Shown: positions 52,734-61,204, counted from the stretch's first letter. The stretch: 64,000 nucleotides of DNA from Vicinamibacteria bacterium (GCA_022820825.1 JAJEEU010000097.1:18200-82199), one strand, 5' to 3'. Translations and numbers: made by a program. The notes: generated by a model not told the origin, from the sequence alone.

Positions 52734-53192
52734 TCATTTGCTCCGCGCTTCGTATTCCTTTTTGAATCCGGTCCGGCCGTTTGTAATCGTGAAGCTGCCG
52801 TCGTCGCCCGCCGACATCTTGATGAAGTGCGCCGTGCTGTCGTCGAGGTTGAGGATCGGCAGCACGCCGGCGACTTCCGCAATGGCGCCGACGTGGTCGG
52901 AGTGATAGTGCGTGGCGAGGAAATAGTCGATCTGTGCGACGCCGGCATGGCGCGCCGCCGCCAGTATGCGCTCCGCGTCACGCGGGCCCGGAAAGCCCGC
53001 GTCGATGAGCAGCGCCGCCCCGGACGGCGACACGATCAGCGTGCCGCCGCCGCCCTCCACGTCCAGGTAGTAGATGTCGAGGGTGTCCTGCCCCTGGGCA
53101 TGCGCCGCCGCCAGCGGCAGCACGAGCAGGACGACCGCAATACAAACGGGCCGGAGCACCACCGCTCTGCTTCCAAGGAGGCTGCGCAGCAT
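52734..53192 (-). CDS. Metallo-beta-lactamase-fold exported protein, apparently internally deleted
   Basis: 152 aa, where exported relatives of this type are usually several hundred residues. Signal peptide (about 1-33). The MBL N-terminal half is intact: LDIYYLDVEGGGGTLIVSP, LLIDAGFPGPRD, and THYHSDH (94-100) with the H-x-H-x-D-H metal motif. At about residue 113 the sequence jumps from AEVAGVLPI directly to LNLDDSTAHFIKMSAGDDGSFTITNGRTGF. That tail matches what I recall as the C-terminus of full-length acidobacterial members (an IK-x-SA-x-DGSFTVTN pattern). The other MBL metal ligands are missing, so the product is probably inactive. The reading frame is kept. Confidence 0.65.
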   Translation of the reverse strand: MLRSLLGSRAVVLRPVCIAVVLLVLPLAAAHAQGQDTLDIYYLDVEGGGGTLIVSPSGAALLIDAGFPGPRDAERILAAARHAGVAQIDYFLATHYHSDHVGAIAEVAGVLPILNLDDSTAHFIKMSAGDDGSFTITNGRTGFKKEYEARSK

Positions 53193-53227
53193 CGTCAGAT
53201 GGGGTCAGCCCCAATCCCCCGGGGATG

Positions 53228-53647
53228 CTAGCGCTGGGAGGGCGAGGGCGGCGCGCCGGTGTTTTCCGAACCGGTGAAGATCCGACGCCCGTCGGGAAAC
53301 GTCACGTCGAGGCCGGTCGCCCGGGTCGACTTGTCCTGGGCCTGGAAGCCGTCGACCTGAATCTCCGACCCGATCGGCAGCATTTCCTTCCTGATGCCGC
53401 GCCGGAACAGCGGACCCGGCGGGCCGACCTCGATCGCCCATTCGACGGTCTCGCCGTCGGTCCCCGTCACGTCGATGTAGATCCACGAGTGCGGGTTGAG
53501 CCACTCCACCCGCTTGACCGTGCCGTTCAACGAAATCGGCGCATCCACGTCGAATTCAGCCGAAAACGCATGGTGCGCCACGGCCGGCGCTGCCGCCGGC
53601 AGCATGCCGGCAGCCAGGACCGCCGCAATGAGCCTTGTCGTTCTCAT
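53228..53647 (-). CDS. Exported DUF6152 family protein
   Basis: 139 aa. Signal peptide MRTTRLIAAVLAAG...APAVAHH. Conserved pattern: AHHAFSAEFDVDAPISLNGTVKRVEWLNPHSWIYIDV (read in parts), then VEWAIEVGPPGPLFRRGI and IGSEIQVDGFQAQD, ending in TFPDGRRIFTG. This is a small OB-like beta protein common in acidobacterial and proteobacterial genomes; function unknown. It lies 29 bases after the cytochrome gene in the same operon. The leader contains the TTGGGGCTGCGCCC hairpin sequence just upstream of a GAGGTGG RBS. Confidence 0.83.
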   Translation of the reverse strand: MRTTRLIAAVLAAGMLPAAAPAVAHHAFSAEFDVDAPISLNGTVKRVEWLNPHSWIYIDVTGTDGETVEWAIEVGPPGPLFRRGIRKEMLPIGSEIQVDGFQAQDKSTRATGLDVTFPDGRRIFTGSENTGAPPSPSQR

Positions 53648-53663
53648 TTCACCACCTCGATAC

Positions 53664-53679
53664 TTGGGGCTGCGCCCTA
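53664..53679. repeat. Second copy of the TTGGGGCTGCGCCC motif
   Basis: TTGGGGCTGCGCCCTA differs from the copy at 52541 only at its right end, so the stem is a little shorter. It overlaps the 3' end of the cytochrome gene and precedes the DUF6152 RBS on the minus strand. Confidence 0.45.
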
Positions 53680-54840
53680 TGGTATCGCATCGATTTGCGA
53701 GGGCCGGCCGAAGACGCTCTCGTCGATCGGTACGTTCAGCTCGATGTTCGTGATCTCGAACGAGTCACGGCCGTCGAGCCACGAGAACGTCCACTGGTGC
53801 GGGATCATGACGCCGTCGACTTCCCGATAGTCCGCATAGTCGACCTGCGTGGGCAGGCGTCCGATCGGGGAGCGACCGTAGCGGATATAGCGCGTCAGCA
53901 GGCCTGTCTCCTGGTCGAAGTACAGCGTCACGACCAGTCCGCGCGGACCGGATCCCTGGACAACCTCCACCGGCCTGCCGTCGATATAGTCGGGATAGCC
54001 CACGCGCAGGACCGACAGGACCTCGCCGAGCTGTCCGGGAAAGGCGACCATCGCGTCGAACCGGGCGCCGTCGAGCTCGGTGCCGCTCAGTGCGTATTCG
54101 CCGAGCACGGAGAGCGGCGTGTTGATCCACCCGGCGCTGCCGTCGTAGGTGCGCGCGCTGTTGTCGCGGCCCTGTGCGTCCGGGAACGCGATGACCGTGC
54201 TGCGCTTGTCCGGCGCCTGCGCCCATATGCGCACGCTCCCGCCGCCGCCGAACCCGCCGAACCCGACGCTCGTCGCCGTGGCGCTGTAGCTCGTGAGCGC
54301 GTCCACCCGCTGCGCCCCGCCGAGCGCCTCGATGTACTTGTCCAGGATCGTTTCCGGCGCCGGCGCGCCGGGCACACCCGCAAACAGATCGTCGGAATAG
54401 AGCGGCGGCGCGCCGTAGGCGTGCTCCATCGTGGGCGTCAGCAGCGGGCGGTCGCGGCTGTGGTGGCAGGTGAAGCAGGAGACCACCTGCCGCCCGCCGA
54501 AGTGGTCGCGGTTGATCGCGTCCACCATTCTCACCATGCGCCGCGCCATGATCTTCGTCGGCGGATCGGCCGCCCAATCCACGTCCCGGGTGCCCGCGTT
54601 CACGTGGCAGTTCGCGCAGTCCCAGCCGAGGGAGGCGCACATCAGCCCCATGCTGGCCAGGAAGTCGTCGACCGGCATGTCCTGGAGCACCTGGACGTTG
54701 TCGAACACCTCTCCCGCGGTGAGTCCGGGTTCGGCCGCGGTCTGACCGCCCGCGCCGGCCGCGACCCCGATGCCGACCAATGCCGGAACCGCCAGGCACA
54801 CTCCGACCACGATCCAATGCTGCAATCGATATGCTCTCAT
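53677..54840 (-). CDS. Exported reaction-centre-type cytochrome c subunit protein
   Basis: 387 aa from the ATG at 54840. Signal segment QHWIVVGVCLAVPALVGIGVAAG. The N-terminal half resembles the photosynthetic reaction centre cytochrome c subunit family (CytoC_RC): EVFDNVQVLQDMPVDDFLASMGLMCASLGWDCANCH (read in parts), with haem motifs CANCH (75-79) and CFTCH (122-126). MARRMVRMVDAIN between them fits the usual spacing. The second half (about 160-387: LDKYIEALGGAQRVDALTSY, YDGSAGWINTP, VTLYFDQETGLLTRYIRYG) is a LolA/outer-membrane-lipoprotein-sorting-like beta domain. The family occurs in non-phototrophic Acidobacteriota as periplasmic electron carriers. Sixteen bases separate it from the preceding EGNYG gene. 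Confidence 0.84.
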   Translation of the reverse strand: MRAYRLQHWIVVGVCLAVPALVGIGVAAGAGGQTAAEPGLTAGEVFDNVQVLQDMPVDDFLASMGLMCASLGWDCANCHVNAGTRDVDWAADPPTKIMARRMVRMVDAINRDHFGGRQVVSCFTCHHSRDRPLLTPTMEHAYGAPPLYSDDLFAGVPGAPAPETILDKYIEALGGAQRVDALTSYSATATSVGFGGFGGGGSVRIWAQAPDKRSTVIAFPDAQGRDNSARTYDGSAGWINTPLSVLGEYALSGTELDGARFDAMVAFPGQLGEVLSVLRVGYPDYIDGRPVEVVQGSGPRGLVVTLYFDQETGLLTRYIRYGRSPIGRLPTQVDYADYREVDGVMIPHQWTFSWLDGRDSFEITNIELNVPIDESVFGRPSQIDAIP

Positions 54841-54856
54841 TTCGCTCTTCCGCACG

Positions 54857-55681
54857 CTATTGGCGCGGATTTCTCCGCAAATGGCCGTAGAGCAGCTCTT
54901 CCGCGAATTCCACGCACTTGTACTCGAGCAGCTCCGCATTTTCCTCTACGCGGCGGTACAACGGCATGCGGATCGTCCACGGCCGCGTGAACACCTCAGG
55001 ATCCGTCATTGTCGCTTCGTATTGCAGGGTGTTCTCGTCAATCGCGGAATAACGCTCCGTGACCTGCAACTGGGCGCTGTGGTAGTTGCCGGCGCGATCG
55101 AACCACGTCTCCTCGTGGAGGCTCTGGACGTCGACCACGAGCGTGTCGCCTTCCCAGCGGCCCCGCGACCAGCCCATCCACATGGCCATGGGGCTCTCGC
55201 CGACGTCGGTCATGTAGATCGTGCGGGTGGCGTTGGCGAACTCGTACGCCATGAATATCGCGTCGGGCGTCTGCGCGATCTGGAAGGGGTACGGCATGTA
55301 CGTGGCGCGCGGAATGCCCGGCAGGAAGCACTTGATCTCGGGATCGCGCTCCATCCAGTTCGCCGCGTTCTCCCGCTTCCTGGCGAGCGCTTCGGGCTTG
55401 TATGGAATCTCGCCGCCCTCGACGACGCCAAGCCCCGCGGGCACGCTGAAGGCGGCGCCCAGGGCGAACACCGGTCCCTGCTTCGCGGGATGGGCCTCCA
55501 GGTCCCAGTTCGCCGTGTTCTGCGCCTGCCAGATCCCGTTGAAGTCCGGCCTGCCGCCGGCGGTCCGCCTGCCGGCGAACTCTCCGGCCTCGCCCTCCGG
55601 TGGGCGCTGGACCGCCATCACCACCACGGCGCACGCAACGGCGCCGAGCAGGAAGGCGACTACCGGATTCAATGATCGCAT
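54857..55681 (-). CDS. Divergent EGNYG-family exported protein
   Basis: 274 aa, the shortest member. Signal anchor MRSLNPVVAFLLGAVACAVVVMAV. The N-terminal block reads GRPDFNGIWQAQNTANWDLEAH in place of the WGxPDLQGIW form. The middle has EIKCFLPGIPRATYMPYPFQIAQTPDAIFMAYEF. The central family signature is intact as MGWSRGRWEGDTLVVDVQS, followed by LQVTERYSAI and DPEVFTRPWT. The C-terminal block is YKCVEFAEELLYGHLRR, with the Cys kept but HEGNYG lost. It lies directly before the cytochrome c gene, so it probably represents a subfamily working with it. Confidence 0.72.
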   Translation of the reverse strand: MRSLNPVVAFLLGAVACAVVVMAVQRPPEGEAGEFAGRRTAGGRPDFNGIWQAQNTANWDLEAHPAKQGPVFALGAAFSVPAGLGVVEGGEIPYKPEALARKRENAANWMERDPEIKCFLPGIPRATYMPYPFQIAQTPDAIFMAYEFANATRTIYMTDVGESPMAMWMGWSRGRWEGDTLVVDVQSLHEETWFDRAGNYHSAQLQVTERYSAIDENTLQYEATMTDPEVFTRPWTIRMPLYRRVEENAELLEYKCVEFAEELLYGHLRRNPRQ

Positions 55682-55759
55682 CCGCAGTTTCCCTACTCAC
55701 ACGTCTTCAAAGCTGCTCGCTCGTCGCGCTCCATCGGGCACGCGCCTCACCGATCCCGG

Positions 55760-56884
55760 TTACGACGCGGGAGCGCCTGCCGCGGCGTTTTCCCGTTCGC
55801 GGGCTGTTTCGAGCATGTTGATCATCGTCGGCGGCGCGCCTCCCGCCCCGGCATTCCCCTCGTGACAGGCGAATTCGAAGAGGAAGGCCTCCATGCCCTC
55901 CCTCTTCTCGAAGTCGTAGGAAATGGTCCACGGCCTGGTCCAGACGGTCGGGTCGTTGGTTGTCGCCTGGTAGTGGAGCGCGGCGTCGTCGACGCGCGTG
56001 AAGCGCTCGACCACCTGCAGGTTCTCGTCGGGGCTGCCGATCGGCAGCATGAAGCCGACCGCACCCTGATTGATGAAGTTGCGCGTCTCGACCACCAGCG
56101 TGTCGCCCTCCCAATAGCCGCGGGACGTGCCCCGCCACTGGCGGAACGGAGGATGCGGCCTGCCGTCGAGGGGAATGATCCGGGCCTCGTGGATCATCTC
56201 CTGGTGGATGATCACGTGGTCCGGCGTCTGGAAGATCTGGACGTTCCGGTTGTAGCCGCCGGGCAGCATGGGCGGACCCTGCTTCGAGCCGATGATGCAG
56301 CGCTCGGGCAGCGAGCGGTCCTCCGGGCCGTCGGGAATCTCCATGGCCGCCAGCAGGTCGCGCCGCCGCTGCTCGCCTTCCGGCGTCAGGGCGGGCATCC
56401 TGCCGTCCGGCGGATCGATCACGAGCGACGTCTGCCGGGTCCTGGTCACCTCGGTGCCGCGCTCGTACCAGATCTGGTTGAAGCCGCCGATGGCAATCGA
56501 AGCCGCGGCCGCCGTGGAATCGGACGTGCTGGGAATCTCGCCGGCTGCTTCCTTCTCGCGGAGCTCCACGTGGTCCTCGAGGGTGCCCTCCTTCCACCGG
56601 TCGCGGGCCGCTGCCGCCTCTATCTGCGCCACCTCTTCCTCCGTCAACGTGGCGCGATCGGCGAACTCCGCGGGACGTTCCAGGGGCGTCAGCGTCTGCA
56701 GCGCCCAGACGCCCTGCAGGTCGGGATGGCCGAACTCGGTCCGCAGCGGCGCGTCTCCAGCGGCAGCCGCAGGCTCCGACTGGTCGGCGGCAGGAGCGCA
56801 ACCCGGCGCCGCAATGGCGACGATAATCGCGACAACGGGCAGGCGCCTGCCCATCCATGCCGACGATTGACTATTGGTATCCAT
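55760..56884 (-). CDS. EGNYG-family lipoprotein of unknown function
   Basis: 374 aa from the ATG at 56884, after AAGGGA. A lipobox (IAAPGC, near residue 29) makes this member a lipoprotein, unlike most others here. Blocks: EFGHPDLQGVWALQTLTPLERPAE, LTEEEVAQIEAAA, FNQIWYERGTEV, SLVIDPPDGRMPAL, PERCIIGSKQGPPMLPGGYNRNVQIFQTPDHVIIHQEMIHEARIIPLDG (in parts), TSRGYWEGDTLVVETRNF, VVERFTRV, DPTVWTRPWT, FACHEGNAGAGGAPPTMINML. The tail after HEGN differs from the usual NYGLTNILAGAR. It sits between the ankyrin gene and the divergent member, in one run of minus-strand genes. Confidence 0.78.
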   Translation of the reverse strand: MDTNSQSSAWMGRRLPVVAIIVAIAAPGCAPAADQSEPAAAAGDAPLRTEFGHPDLQGVWALQTLTPLERPAEFADRATLTEEEVAQIEAAAARDRWKEGTLEDHVELREKEAAGEIPSTSDSTAAAASIAIGGFNQIWYERGTEVTRTRQTSLVIDPPDGRMPALTPEGEQRRRDLLAAMEIPDGPEDRSLPERCIIGSKQGPPMLPGGYNRNVQIFQTPDHVIIHQEMIHEARIIPLDGRPHPPFRQWRGTSRGYWEGDTLVVETRNFINQGAVGFMLPIGSPDENLQVVERFTRVDDAALHYQATTNDPTVWTRPWTISYDFEKREGMEAFLFEFACHEGNAGAGGAPPTMINMLETARERENAAAGAPAS

Positions 56885-56917
56885 CAGCGATCCCTTCGGC
56901 TCGCGCCCGCGGCGCGG

Positions 56918-58501
56918 TTACTCCTGATTCTCCGGGGCGAGTGCCACGTCACGCCGGCGCGCGAGGGTTTCTCCGTCGACCCCCAGCGTCGTATCGGCCC
57001 CCAGCGACGCCAGCAGCTCCGCCGTTTCCGGATAGGTATGCCACATGAATCCGCCGGCCGCCGACCCCTCGGCCAGGCGAAACGCGGTCTGTCCCTCGTG
57101 CTGCTGCGCGTCGATGTCCGCGCCCTGCCGCACGAGGTACTCAATCACTTCGTTCGAGGCTATGAACGCCGCGCCGTGCAGCGGGGCGAAGCCCGCTTCG
57201 TTGGCCGCGTTGAGGTCCGCGCCGGCCTCTACGAGAACCTTGACCCCTTCCTCCACCAGCGGCACCACCGGGCCGCGGACCATGCCCACCCGGCCGGGTC
57301 CGCCGCGGTGGCCGAGGCCCGCCGCCGCCATGAGCGGCGTGGTGCCGTCGGCCGTCGCCAGGCGGAAGTCGGCGCCGGCCGCCAGCAGCTCTCGAATCAC
57401 GTCGGGCGAGCCGGTCTGCTGCCGGTCGTGCAACCCCCACGCCGCCACCCACAGCGGGGTCGCACCCTGCAGGTTCCCCGTGCCGACGGCAAAGTAGTTG
57501 AAGGCGCCGTCCTTCAATGTGGTGTTCGGGCTTGCCGTCGCCGCGGTGGTGATGCGGCGGTCGGGATCGGCGCCGCGGGCGAGCAGCGCCCTGACGAGCG
57601 TCGCCCTGCGGTCCGGATCGAGCTGCCGCAACCTGTGCGCGCGGGGACCCACGCCGCGCAGGTGGGTCCATTCGCGGATCCAGTTGGTGACGTCGCCGGC
57701 GGCAACGTGGAGCGCCGGCACGCCGTGGAGGCTCCCGTCCGGATCGGCGCCCTGCTCCAGCAGGTACAGCGCAAACCGGTCCTGGAGATAGAGAATCGCC
57801 AGCGGCAGGGCATGCGTTCCATCCGAACCGGTGCGATTCACGTCCGCGCCGGCGGCCAGCAGCAGTCCGGCGCTGTCGATGTCGCCGCTGCGCGCCGCGA
57901 ACAGCAGCGGGGTGAATCCGGTCTGCGCCCGTGCGTCGACATCGGCGCCATGCGCGACCAGCAGCCGCACGCTCTCGTGGTGCCCTTCCCCGATCGCCCA
58001 CATCAGGGCCGTGTGGCCGGTCTTGCGGACGCTTGCATTCACGGCGGCGCCGCTCGCCAGCAGCGTTTCGACCAGGTTCGCATTGCCGGTGCGCGCGGCG
58101 ATCATGAGCGGGGTCAGGCCGCTCACCTGCGCGAGATCGGGATTCGCCCCGGCCCGCAACAGCCGCTCCACCATCGCCCGGCTCGCGTTTTCGCACGCGA
58201 GCGCGAGCGGCGTGACGCCCAGGTTGTTGGCGGCGTTTGCGTCGGCGCCCGCCTGCAGCAGAAGGTCCGCCATCCGCAGATCGTTCCAGTGCGCCGCCCA
58301 CTGCAGCGCGGTCGCCCCGTCCGGCCGGCGCGCATCGACATCGACGTCCGCTTCGAGCAGCGCACGAACGGACTGCATGTTCTGTCGGGCGGCGGCGTCA
58401 ACGATCTGCGTATCCTCTGCCGCGGCCGGATTCGCGCCCGGCGCCGCGAGCAGCGCGACGATGCACAGGCAACCCCACCGGCGTCCGTTCCTCAAGCGCA
58501 T
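56918..58501 (-). CDS. Exported ankyrin-repeat protein
   Basis: 527 aa from the ATG at 58501, after GGAG; the frame extends upstream but without an RBS. Signal peptide MRLRNGRRWGCLCIVALLAAPG...PAAAE. About a dozen ankyrin units, with the same interruptions as the protein at 11806: an IREWTHLRG segment in the middle, GATPLWVAAWG, TPLMAAAGLGH, and an ending FRLAEGSAAGGFMWHTYPETAELLASLGADTTLG (in parts). The two clearly descend from one ancestor. Here it follows the DUF1592 gene by 46 bases instead of preceding it, and no DUF1552 gene is adjacent. Confidence 0.84.
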   Translation of the reverse strand: MRLRNGRRWGCLCIVALLAAPGANPAAAEDTQIVDAAARQNMQSVRALLEADVDVDARRPDGATALQWAAHWNDLRMADLLLQAGADANAANNLGVTPLALACENASRAMVERLLRAGANPDLAQVSGLTPLMIAARTGNANLVETLLASGAAVNASVRKTGHTALMWAIGEGHHESVRLLVAHGADVDARAQTGFTPLLFAARSGDIDSAGLLLAAGADVNRTGSDGTHALPLAILYLQDRFALYLLEQGADPDGSLHGVPALHVAAGDVTNWIREWTHLRGVGPRAHRLRQLDPDRRATLVRALLARGADPDRRITTAATASPNTTLKDGAFNYFAVGTGNLQGATPLWVAAWGLHDRQQTGSPDVIRELLAAGADFRLATADGTTPLMAAAGLGHRGGPGRVGMVRGPVVPLVEEGVKVLVEAGADLNAANEAGFAPLHGAAFIASNEVIEYLVRQGADIDAQQHEGQTAFRLAEGSAAGGFMWHTYPETAELLASLGADTTLGVDGETLARRRDVALAPENQE

Positions 58502-58547
58502 CCCGGTCTCCACATTCCCATCGAGCGTCCTGTTTCCGATTACCGCG

Positions 58548-61073
58548 CTACTGGCCCTGCGCGCCGCCGGCCGGAACCGACGGCGCGGCCGCGCCGTCCG
58601 GCACATGCCGCATCCGGAACGGCTGGCTGTTCACTATTGCCAGCACCAGCGACGACCAGCGGTAGCCGTCGCCGGCAATGTCGCGCACGATCCGCCGCAC
58701 GGCCGGCGCATCGTAGTAGTCGACGCCGCGCCCGATAGCGTACGTGAGCAGCTTCTCCGTAACCGTCGTGACGAATTCCTCGCCCTCCAGCAGGACCTCG
58801 CGGAACCGCTGCGGGCTGTCGATTCGCGTTCCGTCCGGGAGGAGCGTCACGGTCTCGATCGGGATACCGTCGTCCTCGTCGCGCCATCTCCCGATGCCGT
58901 CGAAATTCTCCAGGGCGAAGCCCATCGGGTCCATCCGACGGTGGCATGACGCGCACACCGGATTGCTGCGGTGCTCGGCCATCCGTTCCCGCAGCGAGGT
59001 CGGCTCGCTCGTGCCGTCGTTCTCCTGCAGCGGCGGCACGTTGGGCGGCGGCGGCGGCGGCGGGGCGCCCAGCAGGGTCTCCAGCACCCACTTGCCGCGC
59101 ACCACCGGCGAAGTGCGGTGCGCGTAGGAGGTGACGGTGAGCAGGCTCGCGTGTCCCAGCAGCCCGCGCCGCGCCGGGTCGTTCATCGCCACCCTGCGGA
59201 AATGGCTCCCGTACACGCCCGGGACGTCATAGTGCGCGGCCAGCCTGTCGTTCAGGTACGTGTAATCCGCCAGCAGCAGGTCCTGCAGGCCGCTGTCGCC
59301 GCGGACCTGGCTCTCGAAGAACAGCTCCGTCTCCGTCGCCATGTCGTCGCGCAGCGTGTGGTCGAACTCGGGAAAGATCACCGGATCCGGCTCCAGCGCG
59401 CGGAGATTGCGCACCAGCAGCCACTGGCCCATGAAGTCGTTCATCCAGCGGCGCGCCCTGGGCTCCTCCAGCATGCGCCGCACCTGCTGCTCGAGCACCG
59501 CCGGCTCCTGCAGCCGGCCGCTGGCGGCGACCCCCAGCAGTTCGTCGTCCGGAATGCTCTTCCAGAGAAAGAACGACAACCGCGACGCCAGCTCGATGTC
59601 GCTGATGCGATACACGTCGCCCGGCCGCGCGCCGGCCGGGTCGCGCTCGATCCGGAACAGGAACGCCGGGAACGACAGCAGCCCTTCCAGCGCACGCTGG
59701 ATGCCCCCCTCGAAATCGCGATCCGCGCGGCCCAGCCGGTAGAGCCCGATCAACTCCTCGAGATCCGCGTCGGTGACAGGACGCCGGTAGGCGCGGCGCG
59801 CCAGCGTGCTCAGGATCTGCGTCGCGCACGGCTCCTCTTCCGCGAGCGTGGCCGGCCGGCACGTGAAGATGCGCCGGCGCGCCGGCGTGTCACCGGGCCG
59901 CGTGGCGCCGTACGGACCCGCGATCTCGACGGTATCGATGCCGGGGTCGCCCGCTTCGGAGAAGATCGTCTCGAACTTGACCGAGCGCGGCAGCAGCGGC
60001 AGGCTCTCCGACTGCGCCGGGGCCGCGTCGACGAACGCCACCGTCACCAGCCGCACGCCGGCGTTTACGGCCAGGCGGAAATCGAAGTCGTCGTCCGCCG
60101 TCATGTTGTAGACGTGGCGCCGCTGGGCCTCGACGTCGTCTTCGGGGATCGACAGCAGAATGCCGGGGTCGTTGCCCGGGTACTTGCCGCCGACCGTGAA
60201 GGTCCGCACCCGCGCGCCGTCTATGCGGACCTCAATCTCGTGCTCGTGGTCGAGGCCGCGGATCGCGTACCCCTGCTGCTCCCGCTGCATGCGGATCCTG
60301 AAGGTGTATTCGCCGTCCAGGGGAAACGCGTGGCGAATTGCCAGGCCGCCGCGCGTCCCGAACGGCATGTCCTCGCCCATGCGGCTGCTCTGGCGCCCGA
60401 ACTGCGGGGCGCGATGGACCTGAATGGCCGGCCGCGTGGCCGGATCGCCAATTGCCAGCCGGCTGATCTTGGTGGCCGCGGACATGTAGCGGTTCATGAG
60501 CACCGGCGTGACCGACAGGACCTCGGCGATGTTGTCGAAACCGAACGCCCCCGTATCGGCCGGCAGCAGGCTCGCGCCGTCGATTTCCAGCGCCAGCAAA
60601 TCCCGGATTGCATTTACATATTCGGTGCGGTTCAGCCGCCGGACGGAGACGCGCCCGGGATTGGGATGGGCCGCCGCGTGGTCATCCAGCGCAGACACGA
60701 GCGAGGCCGTAAACGCGTCGACTACGGCCTGTTCGGGTTGCCGCGCGCTGGCGGGCGGCATCTGCCCGCTGCGCAGCTTGCGAACCACCTTCTCGAGCAC
60801 TGGCGCGCTGGCGCCGAGGTCGTTGATGTCGACCGTGTCCAGCACGAGTCCGGCGGTCTGCATGCGTTCGTTGTGGCAGGTGACGCAATACCGATCGAGG
60901 AGGGTGCGATCGAGCTCCGCCGGATGAGGCGCCGCCTGAAGTGCAGGATTCGGCGCACCGGCGGGCCGTGCAGACGCAGCCGGGAGGGCGCTTCCCGCCG
61001 CGGCGGCGACGCCCGTCGCGGCGATGGTAATGCCGGCGGCCCGGACCACCTGGCTCAGCTTTGACATGTGCAT
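58548..61073 (-). CDS. Exported DUF1587/DUF1592/DUF1588/DUF1585 protein with N-terminal cytochrome-c motif
   Basis: 841 aa from the ATG at 61073 (a Met two codons on is also possible). Signal segment, then CVTCH (C63, C66, H67) in a PSCyt1-like domain. DUF1587: RRLNRTEYVNAIRDLLALEIDG. Binding-like segment: FPLDGEYTFRIRMQRE, HEIEVRIDGARV. DUF1592: RRAYRRPVTDADLEEL, ISDIELASRLSFFLWKSIPDDELL. DUF1588: CASCHRRMDPMGFALENFDGIG, then DUF1585. A GAPPPPPPPN run precedes the second Cys motif, as in the protein at 9408, to which it is similar throughout. First gene of the long minus-strand run down to 52734; divergent from the 61205 EGNYG gene by 131 bp. Confidence 0.86.
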   Translation of the reverse strand: MHMSKLSQVVRAAGITIAATGVAAAAGSALPAASARPAGAPNPALQAAPHPAELDRTLLDRYCVTCHNERMQTAGLVLDTVDINDLGASAPVLEKVVRKLRSGQMPPASARQPEQAVVDAFTASLVSALDDHAAAHPNPGRVSVRRLNRTEYVNAIRDLLALEIDGASLLPADTGAFGFDNIAEVLSVTPVLMNRYMSAATKISRLAIGDPATRPAIQVHRAPQFGRQSSRMGEDMPFGTRGGLAIRHAFPLDGEYTFRIRMQREQQGYAIRGLDHEHEIEVRIDGARVRTFTVGGKYPGNDPGILLSIPEDDVEAQRRHVYNMTADDDFDFRLAVNAGVRLVTVAFVDAAPAQSESLPLLPRSVKFETIFSEAGDPGIDTVEIAGPYGATRPGDTPARRRIFTCRPATLAEEEPCATQILSTLARRAYRRPVTDADLEELIGLYRLGRADRDFEGGIQRALEGLLSFPAFLFRIERDPAGARPGDVYRISDIELASRLSFFLWKSIPDDELLGVAASGRLQEPAVLEQQVRRMLEEPRARRWMNDFMGQWLLVRNLRALEPDPVIFPEFDHTLRDDMATETELFFESQVRGDSGLQDLLLADYTYLNDRLAAHYDVPGVYGSHFRRVAMNDPARRGLLGHASLLTVTSYAHRTSPVVRGKWVLETLLGAPPPPPPPNVPPLQENDGTSEPTSLRERMAEHRSNPVCASCHRRMDPMGFALENFDGIGRWRDEDDGIPIETVTLLPDGTRIDSPQRFREVLLEGEEFVTTVTEKLLTYAIGRGVDYYDAPAVRRIVRDIAGDGYRWSSLVLAIVNSQPFRMRHVPDGAAAPSVPAGGAQGQ

Positions 61074-61130
61074 GGCTCTGCCAGCGTCGGGTAAGCGGTT
61101 GGCAGGCCCCAGTTTACCGCCCCCCCGCAC

Positions 61131-61159
61131 TTGCGCGCAATGACTTCCTGATCAATCAT
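61131..61159 (+). promoter_or_regulatory. Conserved sigma-70-like promoter of the 61205 gene
   Basis: TTGCGC (61131-61136), 17 bases, AATCAT (61154-61159), inside a block shared with the 42168 gene's upstream region. Expected leader is roughly 40 bases, ending in AAGGAGGAG. Confidence 0.5.
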
Positions 61160-61204
61160 GTGTCGGAAACTGACGCAACCTGCACGCACAAGGAGGAGCA
61201 AGCC

